A DNA stretch of 64,000 bases from CAWJPW01 sp963844845 (GCA_963844845.1 CAWJPW010000001.1:248001-312000), one strand, 5' to 3'; positions 39,065-47,293 are shown, numbered from the stretch's first letter. Notes: generated from the sequence alone by a model not told the origin. Made by a program: numbers and translations.

Positions 39065-40591
39065 CTACCTTCGCCAGGCGAAGTAGCGGCGCAGCAGCGC
39101 CGCCCGTCCCGGCGTCAGGCGGGTGCGGTTGAAGGCGTCGCCGGTGGTACGCACCACCTCGGCCAGTGTGGGGTAGGGATGGATCACCTTCGCCAGGGAG
39201 CCAAGGCCGAGGCCGCCGGCCATGGCCGTGGTGACCTCGCTGATGATGTCGCCGGCGTGCCTCGCCACCACTGTGGCGCCGAGGATCTCGTCGGACCCGT
39301 CCTTCACGTGCACCTTGACGAAGCCCTCGTCGTCACCCTCGGCGATGGCCCGGTCGACCTCCAACATGGGCGTCGTGAACGTGCGGATCCCGATTCCCTG
39401 GGCCTTCGCCTCGTGCTCGTAGAGGCCGACGTGGGCGATCTCCGGGTCGGTGTAGGTGCACCATGGGATGGTGAGCCCGCTCAACCGCTTCCTGCCGAGG
39501 AAGCCGAAGAAGGCATTCTGGATCACCAGGCGCGCCATGAAGTCCGCCGCGTGGGTGAACTTGTACGGTGAACAGACGTCACCTGCGGCGTAGATCCGTC
39601 GGTTTGCGGTGCGCCCAAAGTCGTCCACCTCGACCCCGCGCTGCCCGACCCGGACCCCGGCCGCATCGAGGCCGAGCCCCTCCACGTTGGGGGCGCGTCC
39701 CACGCCCACCAGAATGGCCTCCGCCTCGATGGTGGACGCGATGCCACCAGCATCCAGGTGCAGCCGCTTGACGCTCCCTTGCAACTCGACCCGCGCCAGC
39801 GTGGCCCCCAGGCGGACGTCGATCCCGTCGCGGGCGAACGCGGTCTCCAGCAGTGCCGCGGCGTCTACGTCCTCACGCGGGAGGAACTGCGGACCACGCT
39901 GGATGATCGTGACCATCGAGCCGAGCCGCGCAAAAGCCTGGGCCAGCTCGCAGCCGATGGGTCCACCCCCGAGCACCGCCAGGCGGGCCGGGAGCTCGGT
40001 GAGGTTGAAGATGGTCTCATTGGTGTAGAAGCCGGCCTCCGCCAGACCGGGAATGTCCGGCACCGCCGCCCGCGCACCGGTGGCGATCACCGCCCGCGCG
40101 AAGCGCAGGGGCGCGCTGCCCACCTCGAGGGTATCGCTCGCGGTGAAACGGCCATCGCCGAGGAAGACGTCCACGCCGTAGTGGTCGCGGAACCGGGCCG
40201 CCGCGTCGTGCGGGCTGATGTGGGCGCGCACACGGCGCACCCTTTCCATCACCGCCGCGAAGTCCACCTCGGCCGAGCCGTCCAGGTGGACGCCGAAGCG
40301 CTCGGCGTCGCGCACCTCGGCCGCCGCGCGGGCGGAGCGGATGAGGGTCTTGGAGGGCACGCAGCCGACGTTGAGGCAGTCGCCGCCCATGAAGTGGCGT
40401 TCAACGAGTGCAACGCGGGCGCCGAGCCCGGCGGCCCCGGCGGCGCTCACCAGCCCGGCGGTGCCGGCGCCCACCACCACGAGGTTGTAACGGGAGGCGG
40501 GCTCGGGGTTTGTCCAGTCGGACGGGTGCACGTTGGCGAGGAGCGCCAGGTTGTACTCGTCGCGGGGCGTCAGCTCGGGAACGGGGGCCAT
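39065..40591 (-). CDS. class-I pyridine nucleotide-disulfide oxidoreductase
   Basis: A 508-residue FAD/NAD(P)H flavoprotein. FAD motif VVVGAGTAGLVSAAGAAGLGA; redox disulfide GGDCLNVGCVPSKTLIRSA; NAD(P) motif LAVLGGGPIGCELAQAFARLG; second FAD motif RRIYAAGDVCSPYKFTH; dimerisation-domain AMAGGLGLGSLAKVIHPYPTL, with the catalytic His of HPYPT. It lacks the N-terminal HMA domain and the C-terminal Cys pair of mercuric reductase, so it is a MerA-like or lipoamide-dehydrogenase-like enzyme of unknown substrate. A short N-terminal extension (LTPRDEYNLALLANVHPSDW) is typical of this subgroup. Confidence 0.9.
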   Translation of the reverse strand: MAPVPELTPRDEYNLALLANVHPSDWTNPEPASRYNLVVVGAGTAGLVSAAGAAGLGARVALVERHFMGGDCLNVGCVPSKTLIRSARAAAEVRDAERFGVHLDGSAEVDFAAVMERVRRVRAHISPHDAAARFRDHYGVDVFLGDGRFTASDTLEVGSAPLRFARAVIATGARAAVPDIPGLAEAGFYTNETIFNLTELPARLAVLGGGPIGCELAQAFARLGSMVTIIQRGPQFLPREDVDAAALLETAFARDGIDVRLGATLARVELQGSVKRLHLDAGGIASTIEAEAILVGVGRAPNVEGLGLDAAGVRVGQRGVEVDDFGRTANRRIYAAGDVCSPYKFTHAADFMARLVIQNAFFGFLGRKRLSGLTIPWCTYTDPEIAHVGLYEHEAKAQGIGIRTFTTPMLEVDRAIAEGDDEGFVKVHVKDGSDEILGATVVARHAGDIISEVTTAMAGGLGLGSLAKVIHPYPTLAEVVRTTGDAFNRTRLTPGRAALLRRYFAWRR

Positions 40592-40677
40592 GGACTCTCC
40601 ATCCTGCGGGTTCGGTGGTTGCCTCTCCCCCTAGAGTGCCTGAACACCGCCAGCAGTTACACCGTTCCCCGGCAACC

Positions 40678-41000
40678 GAGCTGCCGCCGGGGGACGGCTC
40701 GGGCGCCTTCTGCTACGGCCCGCGATGCGGCGCCCCCCGCGGCGAAGGCGACGCCGTCCCCCTCGTCGACGCCTGTCCCACCCGCCCACCCGGTGCCGCC
40801 GCCTGCGGCGACGGAAAACGGCGCTCCAACCATTCCCTGTCATCCTGAGCAAGCGGAGGCCCGAAACGACCGGGCAGGCGACTGGGCGCTCAGGACCCGG
40901 GGGCGGCCGTGATGCCGCGCGCAAGCGCGGGTCGTCGCCGCCCCCGGGTCCGCGGCGACGGGCGGCGGCCCAGCCGCCGCCCGGGCGCCGGTGCCCGCAG
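40678..41000 (+). repeat. GC-rich multi-hairpin element, copy B (internally deleted)
   Basis: It shares with copy A the left text and its long-range pair GGGGGACGGC (40689-40698)/GCCGTCCCCC (40753-40762). It lacks the variable-stem section, which is replaced by a TCATCCTGAGC-type stretch. It keeps hairpin I (40896-40907/40937-40948) and hairpin II (40959-40968/40974-40983, loop CCCAG). The inner loop of hairpin I can form CCGCGC/GCGCGG. It lies upstream of the YigZ gene and is followed by a heptamer array. It accounts for most of the 40592-41059 gap. Confidence 0.75.
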
Positions 41001-41024
41001 AACCCACGACCACGCCACTCCGCC

Positions 41025-41052
41025 TTTACTCTCTACCCTTCACTCTTTACCC
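41025..41052 (+). repeat. heptamer array, four units, upstream of the YigZ gene
   Basis: TTTACTC, TCTACCC, TTCACTC, TTTACCC in tandem, ending 8 bp before the YigZ ATG, so it occupies the place of the ribosome-binding site. It follows element copy B directly. Confidence 0.65.
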
Positions 41053-41059
41053 TTCTGCT

Positions 41060-41434
41060 ATGCGCATCACCGCCGACGCCACCGCCAAGATCACCGTCGA
41101 GCGCTCACGATTTTTCGCCCGTGCCTTTCCCGCAGCCAGCCTCGAGGATGCCCAGACCGCACTCGCCGAACAGAAACGTCTTCACCGACGCGCCCGTCAC
41201 CACTGCTGGGCGGCGCGGGTTCCTGACGGCACCGGCGGTGTCACCGAGGCATGCCGCGACGACGGCGAGGTGGGTCACCCCGGACGCCTCATGTTGGAGA
41301 TGCTGCGCAGCCGAGAGCTCGAGGGTGGAGTGGCGGTCTCCAGGATCTTCGGTGGCGTCAAGCTCGGAACCGGGGGCGTCGCCCGCGCGTTCCGTGCCGC
41401 CGCCGAAGCCGCGCTCGACAAGCTCGGTGGTTGA
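41060..41434 (+). CDS. short YigZ/IMPACT-family (UPF0029) protein
   Basis: A 124-residue protein with the UPF0029 domain: KITVERSRFFARAFPAASLED, RARHHCWAARV, EACRDDGEVGHPGRLMLEML, and the signature SRIFGGVKLGTGGVARAFRAAAE. Typical bacterial YigZ proteins are about 200 residues with a C-terminal ferredoxin-like DUF1949 domain, which is absent here. No continuation is visible in other frames downstream. DDGE and FGG-KLGTGG are intact, so it may be a functional single-domain version. The start ATG 41060 (MRITADATAK) has no ribosome site because the heptamer array abuts it. The molecular role of the family is unsettled. Confidence 0.82.
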   Translation: MRITADATAKITVERSRFFARAFPAASLEDAQTALAEQKRLHRRARHHCWAARVPDGTGGVTEACRDDGEVGHPGRLMLEMLRSRELEGGVAVSRIFGGVKLGTGGVARAFRAAAEAALDKLGG

Positions 41435-41613
41435 ACCTCGGATCCCCTCCCCTCTCGATCCTCCCAAAGCCCCATCACGGGCTAGTGTCCTGGAGCGTCT
41501 CGGTGACACGGCTCCCTCGTCAGCCGCCGTTGAATGTCACACAACGTCGGTCTCACCTCGTCTGGGTTTCGCGGGAACATCGCAGTCAAGGAATCCCCGG
41601 CCGATACACAAAC

Positions 41614-41642
41614 TTGACAAATTGGCACTCATATGTTACGAT
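41614..41642 (+). promoter_or_regulatory. sigma-70-type promoter of the GNAT-racemase operon
   Basis: TTGACA (41614-41619), a 17-bp spacer and TACGAT (41637-41642), in an AT-rich patch unlike its surroundings. It predicts a leader of about 165 nt before the GNAT start, holding a stem-loop (41743-41779). The remainder of 41435-41613 shows nothing. Confidence 0.6.
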
Positions 41643-41742
41643 TATCTTGTGACGCTGGAGCTACATGGCTCTCGGCGCCGCCTGTCGCCCGCAAACAACG
41701 GACAAACGCATTTCTTTGAGGTATATCTTTGTGTAATGAACC

Positions 41743-41779
41743 CCGCAATCGGGCTTCTTGCCTGTGATCCGACTGCGGG
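41743..41779 (+). promoter_or_regulatory. stem-loop in the GNAT-racemase leader
   Basis: CCCGCA, one mismatch, TCGG (41743-41753) pairs with CCGA, one mismatch, TGCGGG (41769-41779) around a 16-nt loop. CAATC (41747-41751) can alternatively pair with GATTG (41779-41783), so two exclusive folds exist. The GGGAGG ribosome site lies about 20 nt downstream and a tiny GGAT/ATCC stem overlaps it. Riboregulation is inferred only from this architecture. Confidence 0.4.
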
Positions 41780-41812
41780 ATTGAACCAGCATTCAAAGGG
41801 AGGATTTCATCC

Positions 41813-42277
41813 ATGACCACCACGACCCCTTCGGCTCTCGACCTCGCCATCGTCCGCACCCCAGCGGACCTGCCCGAGTGGCTTGACCTCGAGACGCTCA
41901 CCGACTTCCTGCACGAGAGCCTCAAGCCCTACCAGGACGAGCCCCACGACATCCGCAAGGGTCTCGACTATGCGCTGTCCGACGACTCCCCGCGGGGCGG
42001 GTTCGTGGTTCTGGCCAGCGAGGCGCACAACATCAAGGGTGCTCTGGTTATGCTGGATACCGGCATGAGCGGCTACATTCCAGAGAACCTCCTGCTCTTC
42101 GTCGCCGTGGATCCCTCGACCCGGGGGCAGGGCGTCGGACGCCGGGTCATCGAGCGGGCGTTGGCCGAGGCCGGAGGCCCGGTCAAGCTCCACGTGGAGT
42201 ATGACAACCCGGCGAAGCGCCTGTACGAACGCCTCGGCTTCACCTCCAAGTACGCCGAAATGAGGTACAACGGATGA
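41813..42277 (+). CDS. GNAT-family N-acetyltransferase
   Basis: A 154-residue acetyl-CoA-dependent acyltransferase. The acetyl-CoA-binding motif A is LLLFVAVDPSTRGQGVGRRVIERAL (Q/RxxGxG/A form RGQGVG), followed by VKLHVEYDNPAKRLYERLGFTSKYAEM, a standard motif B. The acceptor is not recognisable. ATG 41813 follows GGGAGG. The TGA overlaps the start of the ornithine-racemase-like gene as ATGA, so both are made together. That pairing suggests the substrate is an amino acid or its derivative, which is inference from context. Confidence 0.88.
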   Translation: MTTTTPSALDLAIVRTPADLPEWLDLETLTDFLHESLKPYQDEPHDIRKGLDYALSDDSPRGGFVVLASEAHNIKGALVMLDTGMSGYIPENLLLFVAVDPSTRGQGVGRRVIERALAEAGGPVKLHVEYDNPAKRLYERLGFTSKYAEMRYNG

Positions 42278-43437
42278 ACCGCGTCACTCTCGACCTCGAA
42301 GCCCTGCGCCACAACCTCGGCGTGGTCAATGGCTGGGTGCGCAGCCACGGGGCGTCTTTGACGGTGGTGACCAAGGCTCTGTGCGGGCACCGCGACGCGC
42401 TGCGGGGCCTCGACGCGTTGGGGGTTCGCTCCATGGCCGACTCGCGCCTCGAGAACCTCGAGGTCATCGAGGAGGCGGCCCCTGAGGCGGAGACCTGGTA
42501 CCTGCGCCTCCCTCACCGCTCGGCCCTCGAGGACGTGGTGCGGCTCGCCGACGTGTCCCTCAACTCCGAGCTCGAGGTGGTCGAGGAGCTCGAGGCCGAG
42601 GCCGCCCGCCAGGACCGCCTCCACCGGGTCGTGATCATGATCGAGCTGGGCGACCTCCGCGAGGGGATCCTCCCCGGTGCGCTCAGCAAGATGTACCGGC
42701 AGATCTTCGACCTCCCCCACATCGAGGTGGTGGGCATCGGCGCCAACCTCGGCTGCCTGTCGGGGGCGATCCCCAGCATCGACCAGCTCATGCAGCTGGT
42801 GCTCTACCGCGAGCTGCTGGAACTCAAGTTCGAGCGCCGTCTGCCGCTGGTCTCGGCCGGCTCAAGCGCTGTGCTCCCGCTGCTCCGTGAGGGGCACCTG
42901 CCGAAGGCGCTCAACCACTTCCGGGTGGGCGAGTCGATCCTCCTGGGCACCGAGCCGGTGAGCGGCGAGGTGATGGAGGGGCTCCGCGACGACGTCGCGG
43001 TGCTCGAAGCCGAGGTGGTGGAGGTCCAGGAGAAGAGCCTCGTGCCCATGGGCGAGGTTGCCGAGATGACACCGTTCGGCGCCCTCGGCGACGAGGAGAT
43101 CACGCCCGGGCAGCGCGGCTACCGCGCCCTGGTCACGGTGGGCCAGGTGGACACCGCGGTCCAGGCCCTCACGCCGATCAACTCCGACCACCAGATCGCC
43201 GGCGCCTCCAGCGACCTCACAGTGGTCAACCTGGGCGAGGCCCCCAACGGGCTCAAGGTCGGTGACACGATTCGGTTCAAGATGGGCTACTCGGCCTTCG
43301 TGCGGGCCATGGGCAACCGCTACACCGAGGTCGAGGTGCGGCCACCGCTCGCCGAGCTGCCCACCCAGCTTGTCCAAGCCGCTCCGATTCCGGCGGTGGC
43401 TACGGCGATGCCCAGGCTCGAGGAGGCGAAGGCGTAG
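42274..43437 (+). CDS. alanine/ornithine racemase-family PLP enzyme
   Basis: A 387-residue fold-type III PLP protein. The N-terminal TIM barrel opens VTLDLEALRHNLGVVNGWV and has the PLP Lys in TVVTKALCGH (Lys34). Text after that, SMADSRLENLEVI, TWYLRLPHRSALEDVVRLAD, SLNSELEVVEEL and VVIMIELGDLREGI, matches ornithine racemase (Orr) and its relatives more than alanine racemase. The C-terminal part (GDTIRFKMGYSAFVRAM) resembles the beta domain. Likely reaction: racemisation of an amino acid such as ornithine, alanine or a related one. It is coupled to the GNAT gene by ATGA and converges on a true alanine racemase gene. Confidence 0.85.
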   Translation: MNRVTLDLEALRHNLGVVNGWVRSHGASLTVVTKALCGHRDALRGLDALGVRSMADSRLENLEVIEEAAPEAETWYLRLPHRSALEDVVRLADVSLNSELEVVEELEAEAARQDRLHRVVIMIELGDLREGILPGALSKMYRQIFDLPHIEVVGIGANLGCLSGAIPSIDQLMQLVLYRELLELKFERRLPLVSAGSSAVLPLLREGHLPKALNHFRVGESILLGTEPVSGEVMEGLRDDVAVLEAEVVEVQEKSLVPMGEVAEMTPFGALGDEEITPGQRGYRALVTVGQVDTAVQALTPINSDHQIAGASSDLTVVNLGEAPNGLKVGDTIRFKMGYSAFVRAMGNRYTEVEVRPPLAELPTQLVQAAPIPAVATAMPRLEEAKA

Positions 43438-43534
43438 ACCGTCACGCGCCGGAGCTCGCCGACCTCTTGGGCGCCGGCAGCTGCCTCGAACGTTCTCCTC
43501 CGACGCAGCAAGGAACGGAGCCGACGTTCGGCGA

Positions 43535-43553
43535 GGAGGGGTCGCACCCCTCC
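43535..43553. terminator. GC hairpin between convergent racemase genes
   Basis: GGAGGGGT (43535-43542), loop CGC, ACCCCTCC (43546-43553), perfect 8-bp stem about 100 bp beyond both stop codons. No T-tract follows. It probably serves as a bidirectional terminator. Confidence 0.45.
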
Positions 43554-43646
43554 CTCACCTCACACCCCCATGACGCCGCTCGCAGCCGCCGCCGTCACGC
43601 CCTTCCCAGGCCCCGACGTTGGAACGGGCGGGTGTTTGGGCGCGCG

Positions 43647-44903
43647 CTACTCCACCACTGTCCGCGGGATGTCGGCGGGCAGCCTCGTCAGCAGCTCGTA
43701 GTTCAGCTGGTTCGAGAGGTCACTGAACGAGCTCACCGAGATCGAGTGGTGGTTCTGGCTGCCGATGAGCACCACCTCGTCGCCCACCTCGAGGGTTGGC
43801 ACCGTCGTGACGTCGACGATGGTGAGGTTCATGTTGACGATGCCCACAACCGGTACGCGCTTGCCCCGCACCAGCACATGGCCCTGGTTGGACAGCGAAC
43901 GCGCAAAGCCGTGTGCGTAGCCCACGGGGATCGTCGCGATGCGCATGCGGCGATCAGCCAGGAAGCTGGTACCGTAGCCAACGAACTCACCCAACGCGAC
44001 ATCCTTGATCCCCATCACCCGGCTCTTCCAGGTGATGATCCGGCGCAGCGGTCGTTCGGCCAGACCTCCGACGCGCGTGAGGTAGTGAATCTTGGTCTCC
44101 GTGCTCGGCCAGTAGCCGTATTGCACGATACCGATACGTACCATGTCCATGATGGTCTCGGGGTAGGAGAGCGCCGCTGCCGAGCAGGCGGTGTGGCGGA
44201 AGCGGGGGTGTACCCCGCGCTCCCGCAGCCATCCGTCCATGGTGCGGAAGCGCTCGATCTGCTCGCGAACTCGCAGGTAGTTGGCGACGCTCTCGGCCCC
44301 CGCATAGTGGGTGCAGAGGCCCTCCACCACGACCGAGCCCGCATGCTCCTCGAGCAACTCCACCACCCGCGGCATCACCTCGGCTGTGAAGCCGGTGCGA
44401 TTCAAACCGGTCTCCACCTCCACGTGGATCCGCGCCGGCTTGCCCACCCGACGGGCGACCGCCAGTGCCGCCTCGAGGCGGTGGAAGTCGAACACATAGA
44501 ACTCGACCCCTGCGTCCACCGCCCACTCCAGCTCGTCCGGGGCGATGAAGCCCATGATCATGACACCCGTGTCGGGACGCTTGCAGTGGGTCACCCGATA
44601 CGCCTCACGCGCGTCGAAGACGGCGAAGTGGTCGACGCCCAACGACTCCGCCAGGGGCACGAAGTGCTCGATGCCGTGACCGTAGGCGTTGCCCTTGATC
44701 ACCGACGAAAAGCGCACCGTGTCCCCGATTTGCCGACGCACGAAGGCCAGGTTGCGCTTGAGCGCCGAGCGGCTCAGCTGGATGTGCGAGCTGTGGCTGG
44801 GTCGGAGCTGCGGTGCGCTCGGGCGGCCCTCAGCCGGGCCGCCGAGCTCGTGTGCTCGTGGCGCCGCGTGCGGCGCAGGGGACGCTGGGCGCTTCACCGA
44901 CAT
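43647..44903 (-). CDS. alr: alanine racemase
   Basis: A 418-residue PLP enzyme interconverting L- and D-alanine for peptidoglycan synthesis. The PLP Lys is in SSVIKGNAYGHG (near residue 70), EVETGLNRTGF contributes substrate contacts, and the second catalytic base Tyr is in EFVGYGTSFLADRRMRIATIPVGYAHG (near 306), with NMNLTIVDVT as the cofactor-region loop. An N-terminal extension of about 35 residues, Pro/Ala/His-rich, exceeds the usual Alr length. ATG 44903 overlaps the M20 amidohydrolase TGA (TGATG), with GGGAG upstream. It is cotranscribed with that enzyme. Confidence 0.93.
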   Translation of the reverse strand: MSVKRPASPAPHAAPRAHELGGPAEGRPSAPQLRPSHSSHIQLSRSALKRNLAFVRRQIGDTVRFSSVIKGNAYGHGIEHFVPLAESLGVDHFAVFDAREAYRVTHCKRPDTGVMIMGFIAPDELEWAVDAGVEFYVFDFHRLEAALAVARRVGKPARIHVEVETGLNRTGFTAEVMPRVVELLEEHAGSVVVEGLCTHYAGAESVANYLRVREQIERFRTMDGWLRERGVHPRFRHTACSAAALSYPETIMDMVRIGIVQYGYWPSTETKIHYLTRVGGLAERPLRRIITWKSRVMGIKDVALGEFVGYGTSFLADRRMRIATIPVGYAHGFARSLSNQGHVLVRGKRVPVVGIVNMNLTIVDVTTVPTLEVGDEVVLIGSQNHHSISVSSFSDLSNQLNYELLTRLPADIPRTVVE

Positions 44904-46063
44904 CACGACGCTCCCAGCAGGCGCGTGACCACCCCACGGAAGATCCTCACGCCCAGGGGAATGAGCTCGTCTGGGAAGTCATAGTCGGGGCTGTGCAGGG
45001 GCGGATGCCGCACTCCCGACCCGAGGCCGAAGAGCGCCCCGCGGCAGTCGCGCAGCAGCCAACCGAAGTCCTCCGACCAGCGGTAGGGCCCGCCAATGCC
45101 GATGAGAGGTGCGCCCACCTCACGCGCGGCATCGGCCACCAGCTCGGCCGCATCGGGATGGTTCACCGTCGCCGGGAAGTCCTCGGTCCAGGTCACCTCG
45201 TAGCGAAGCCCTTCAGCCTCGGCCGTCTCCCGCGCCAGGCGCCGCACTGCCCCGCGCAGCAGCTCCACCGTGTCGTCACGGTCCGAGCGCAGGGTCGCCA
45301 TCACCACGGCCTCACCGGGCGAGGTCCCGAAGGCGATCTCGCCGAGGCGGGCGTGAATCACCGTGACCAGGGCGAAGTCTCCGGCCACCTCCACGGTGCG
45401 CGGAAGCTCGCTGAGCCCTCCCAGGAGGGTGGCCACCGCACGCGCGGGGCTGCGCCCCTCCTCGGGGAAGGCGGCATGCGAGGTGGCGCCCACGAGCCGG
45501 ATCACCGCGCCTGACGAGGCCGCACTGAAGGAACCGGGCCGCACCACGACGCCGCCCAAGGGCTCCTCTGGGAGGTTGTGCAGGGCAAAGGCCCAGTCGG
45601 GACGCAGCTGGCCGAAGCCCGGGTCCTCAAGCACGCGGTGCGCGCCCTGCCCGGTCTCTTCGGCAGGCTGGAACAACAGCACCAGCCGCCCACGATCCAA
45701 CCCCGCCCGAGCGAGCTCGATGCCGGCGCCGACGACCATCGTCATGTGCCCATCGTGTCCGCATTTGTGCGCCGCGCCTTCGGAGGAGGAACGGTACGGC
45801 AGGTCGGTACTCTCGTTGATCGGCAACGCGTCGAGCTCCGCCCTCAGAAGCACCGTCGGACCTTCGGCAGCACCGTGGTAGACCGCCGCGAGCCCGGCGC
45901 CGCCGAGACCACGGATGATCTCGTCCGGAGCGGCCCGCTCGGCGAGGAACTCCTCCACCAGACGGGGGGTCGTCTCCTCGTGGTCCGAAACCTCGGCGTG
46001 GCGGTGCAGCCGGTGGCGCAGCGCCACCAGGTCGTCGACGAATCCAGGGTCCAGCTCACTCAT
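44903..46063 (-). CDS. M20-family amidohydrolase (N-acyl-amino-acid deacylase-like)
   Basis: A 386-residue zinc/manganese amidohydrolase of the M20D type. The metal motif is AHKCGHDGHMTMVVG (near residues 96-105), with FQPAEETGQGAHRV (catalytic Glu pair) and the dimerisation-domain insert after AASSGAVIRLVGATSHAAFPEEG, then a C-terminal RWSEDFGWLL metal region. Members hydrolyse N-acyl amino acids, hippurate, indole-acetyl amino acids or diaminopimelate conjugates. Which one is not decidable, but translation is coupled to alr, so an N-acyl (possibly D-) amino acid is a reasonable guess. ATG 46063 is used. Confidence 0.88.
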   Translation of the reverse strand: MSELDPGFVDDLVALRHRLHRHAEVSDHEETTPRLVEEFLAERAAPDEIIRGLGGAGLAAVYHGAAEGPTVLLRAELDALPINESTDLPYRSSSEGAAHKCGHDGHMTMVVGAGIELARAGLDRGRLVLLFQPAEETGQGAHRVLEDPGFGQLRPDWAFALHNLPEEPLGGVVVRPGSFSAASSGAVIRLVGATSHAAFPEEGRSPARAVATLLGGLSELPRTVEVAGDFALVTVIHARLGEIAFGTSPGEAVVMATLRSDRDDTVELLRGAVRRLARETAEAEGLRYEVTWTEDFPATVNHPDAAELVADAAREVGAPLIGIGGPYRWSEDFGWLLRDCRGALFGLGSGVRHPPLHSPDYDFPDELIPLGVRIFRGVVTRLLGAS

Positions 46064-46434
46064 TTGCCCATCCTGCCCGGGCCGCTTGGCCCTGTCCAGT
46101 GATTGCCGAGCAGCAGTTGCCCCTTAACCGTCGGCGTGAGCGGCGGCATGGAAAGGGTCTCAGGGGCATGCTGCGCGTCGATGCGGTCTACGACGTCCAC
46201 CTCATATGCAACACGCCACGCGCGTCGGCCTTTCCGACCCTCGCTCTTTTGGGCGGGGAGGTCGGCGCCTCGGCCACCGCCCGAGCTGTGTGCCAATCGT
46301 TCCAGGAGGCCGCGCACCTGCGCCCGGCACCTCGTGCTTGGCGAGAACGGGCCGGATCCCGACCCTACCCCGCTGCCCTATTCCGTGTGTCCTCCTCCAT
46401 CGTCCGTTCTTCGAAACAGTGTCATACTCGAGAC
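46064..46434. other. divergent intergenic region, 371 bp
   Basis: It lies between the M20 amidohydrolase and histidine-phosphatase genes, which point away from each other, so both promoters should be here. No convincing -35/-10 pair was found. CATACT (46424-46429) sits 5 bp before the phosphatase ATG, which would fit a leaderless or very short-leader transcript, but the ORF upstream of that ATG has no protein character. Nothing else is recognised. Confidence 0.5.
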
Positions 46435-47088
46435 ATGCTCCGTCTGTACGTGATCCGTCACGGCCAGGTTTCCTCCAACACCGAAATGCGCTACGTCGGC
46501 CACCGGGATGAGGAGCTCACCGAGAGGGGCAGGAGCCAGGCGGCCGCCCTTGCCGAGGTGCTGGCTCCACTCCCGCTCGCGGCGTTGATCGCCAGCCCCA
46601 TGCGACGAACGATATCCACCGCCGAGCTCGTGGCCGCGCCCCACGGGCTCGCCGTGACTCCCGACGAGCGCCTCCGGGAGCAGGCATTCGGCGCCTGGGA
46701 AGGCCTCACTCGCACCGAGGTCCGAGATCTGAGCGCCCGTCACGCCGACCACCTCGCCCGTTGGCAGGCGGATCCCGAGGAGTCGCCCCCGGACGGCGAG
46801 TCGCTGGCGACCGTCCAGTCGCGGATCCTCGACCTCGTCGCCGAGCTGGCTGCCGCGTCCCTCGACCGCCCCGCCGCCCTGGTCACCCACGTGGGTCCCA
46901 TCAAGGCTCTCCTCTGCGCTGTGCTCGGGCTTCCCCTCACCGGCGCCCGGCGCATGTTCCTCGACCCTGGCACGGTGAGCGTCGTGGACTGGGGTGACGA
47001 GCCGCTGCTCCGTCTCTTCAACTCCCACGCCCACCTGGGCTGGGAGAACGCTCGTTGGCTCACGCCGACACAGCAGTCAACAAAGTAA
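46435..47088 (+). CDS. histidine phosphatase (phosphoglycerate-mutase-like)
   Basis: A 217-residue branch-1 histidine phosphatase. The catalytic motif is YVIRHGQVSSNTEMR (phospho-His in RHG), and later IASPMRRTISTAEL, FGAWEGLTRTEVRDL and ALVTHVGPIKALL, which provides the second His. Relatives include alpha-ribazole phosphatase, GpmB-type mutases and general phosphatases; the substrate is unassigned. The start is ATG 46435; residues encoded further upstream in frame are not conserved. The TAA stop lies in the heptamer repeat (AAAGTAAAG). Confidence 0.88.
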   Translation: MLRLYVIRHGQVSSNTEMRYVGHRDEELTERGRSQAAALAEVLAPLPLAALIASPMRRTISTAELVAAPHGLAVTPDERLREQAFGAWEGLTRTEVRDLSARHADHLARWQADPEESPPDGESLATVQSRILDLVAELAAASLDRPAALVTHVGPIKALLCAVLGLPLTGARRMFLDPGTVSVVDWGDEPLLRLFNSHAHLGWENARWLTPTQQSTK

Positions 47089-47293
47089 AGGGTGAAGAGC
47101 TCCCCGCCCGCCCCCGCCGATTCCGCGACGCCGTCGGAGACGGCGTCAGGTCGAGCCTCGTACTCAAGGCAGGGCCATTCGGTCAGCAGGGGGTCGCCTT
47201 GCAATTCAATGCCACCGCCGCTCGCGACGACCGCCACCCGGAGCTCGGTTCTTCACCCTTCACTCTTCACTCTTTACTCTTTACTCTTCACCT
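47083..47293. repeat. MITE-like element II between convergent genes
   Basis: The left array is AAGTAAA, GGGTGAA (47083-47096), then GAGCTCC. The right array is six TTYACYC-type units (47252-47293) preceded by GGAGCTC, so the terminal inverted repeats extend past the heptamers. The core shares CCCCGCCCGCCCCCGCCG and GCCGTCGGA with element I in the opposite chromosomal orientation. It contains a hairpin GACGCCGTC (47127-47135), loop GGA, GACGGCGTC (47139-47147). The left array includes the histidine-phosphatase TAA; the right array encodes VKSKE and the TAA of the CDF gene. The element could act as a bidirectional terminator. Confidence 0.6.

Noticed and set aside
39065..40591. Mercuric reductase (MerA)
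   Set aside because: No N-terminal HMA domain and no C-terminal Cys pair; kept as a generic class-I disulfide oxidoreductase.
46099..46434. Extended N-terminus for the histidine phosphatase
   Set aside because: The phosphatase fold starts at the ATG 46435 (RHG near residue 8); upstream codons are not family-like.
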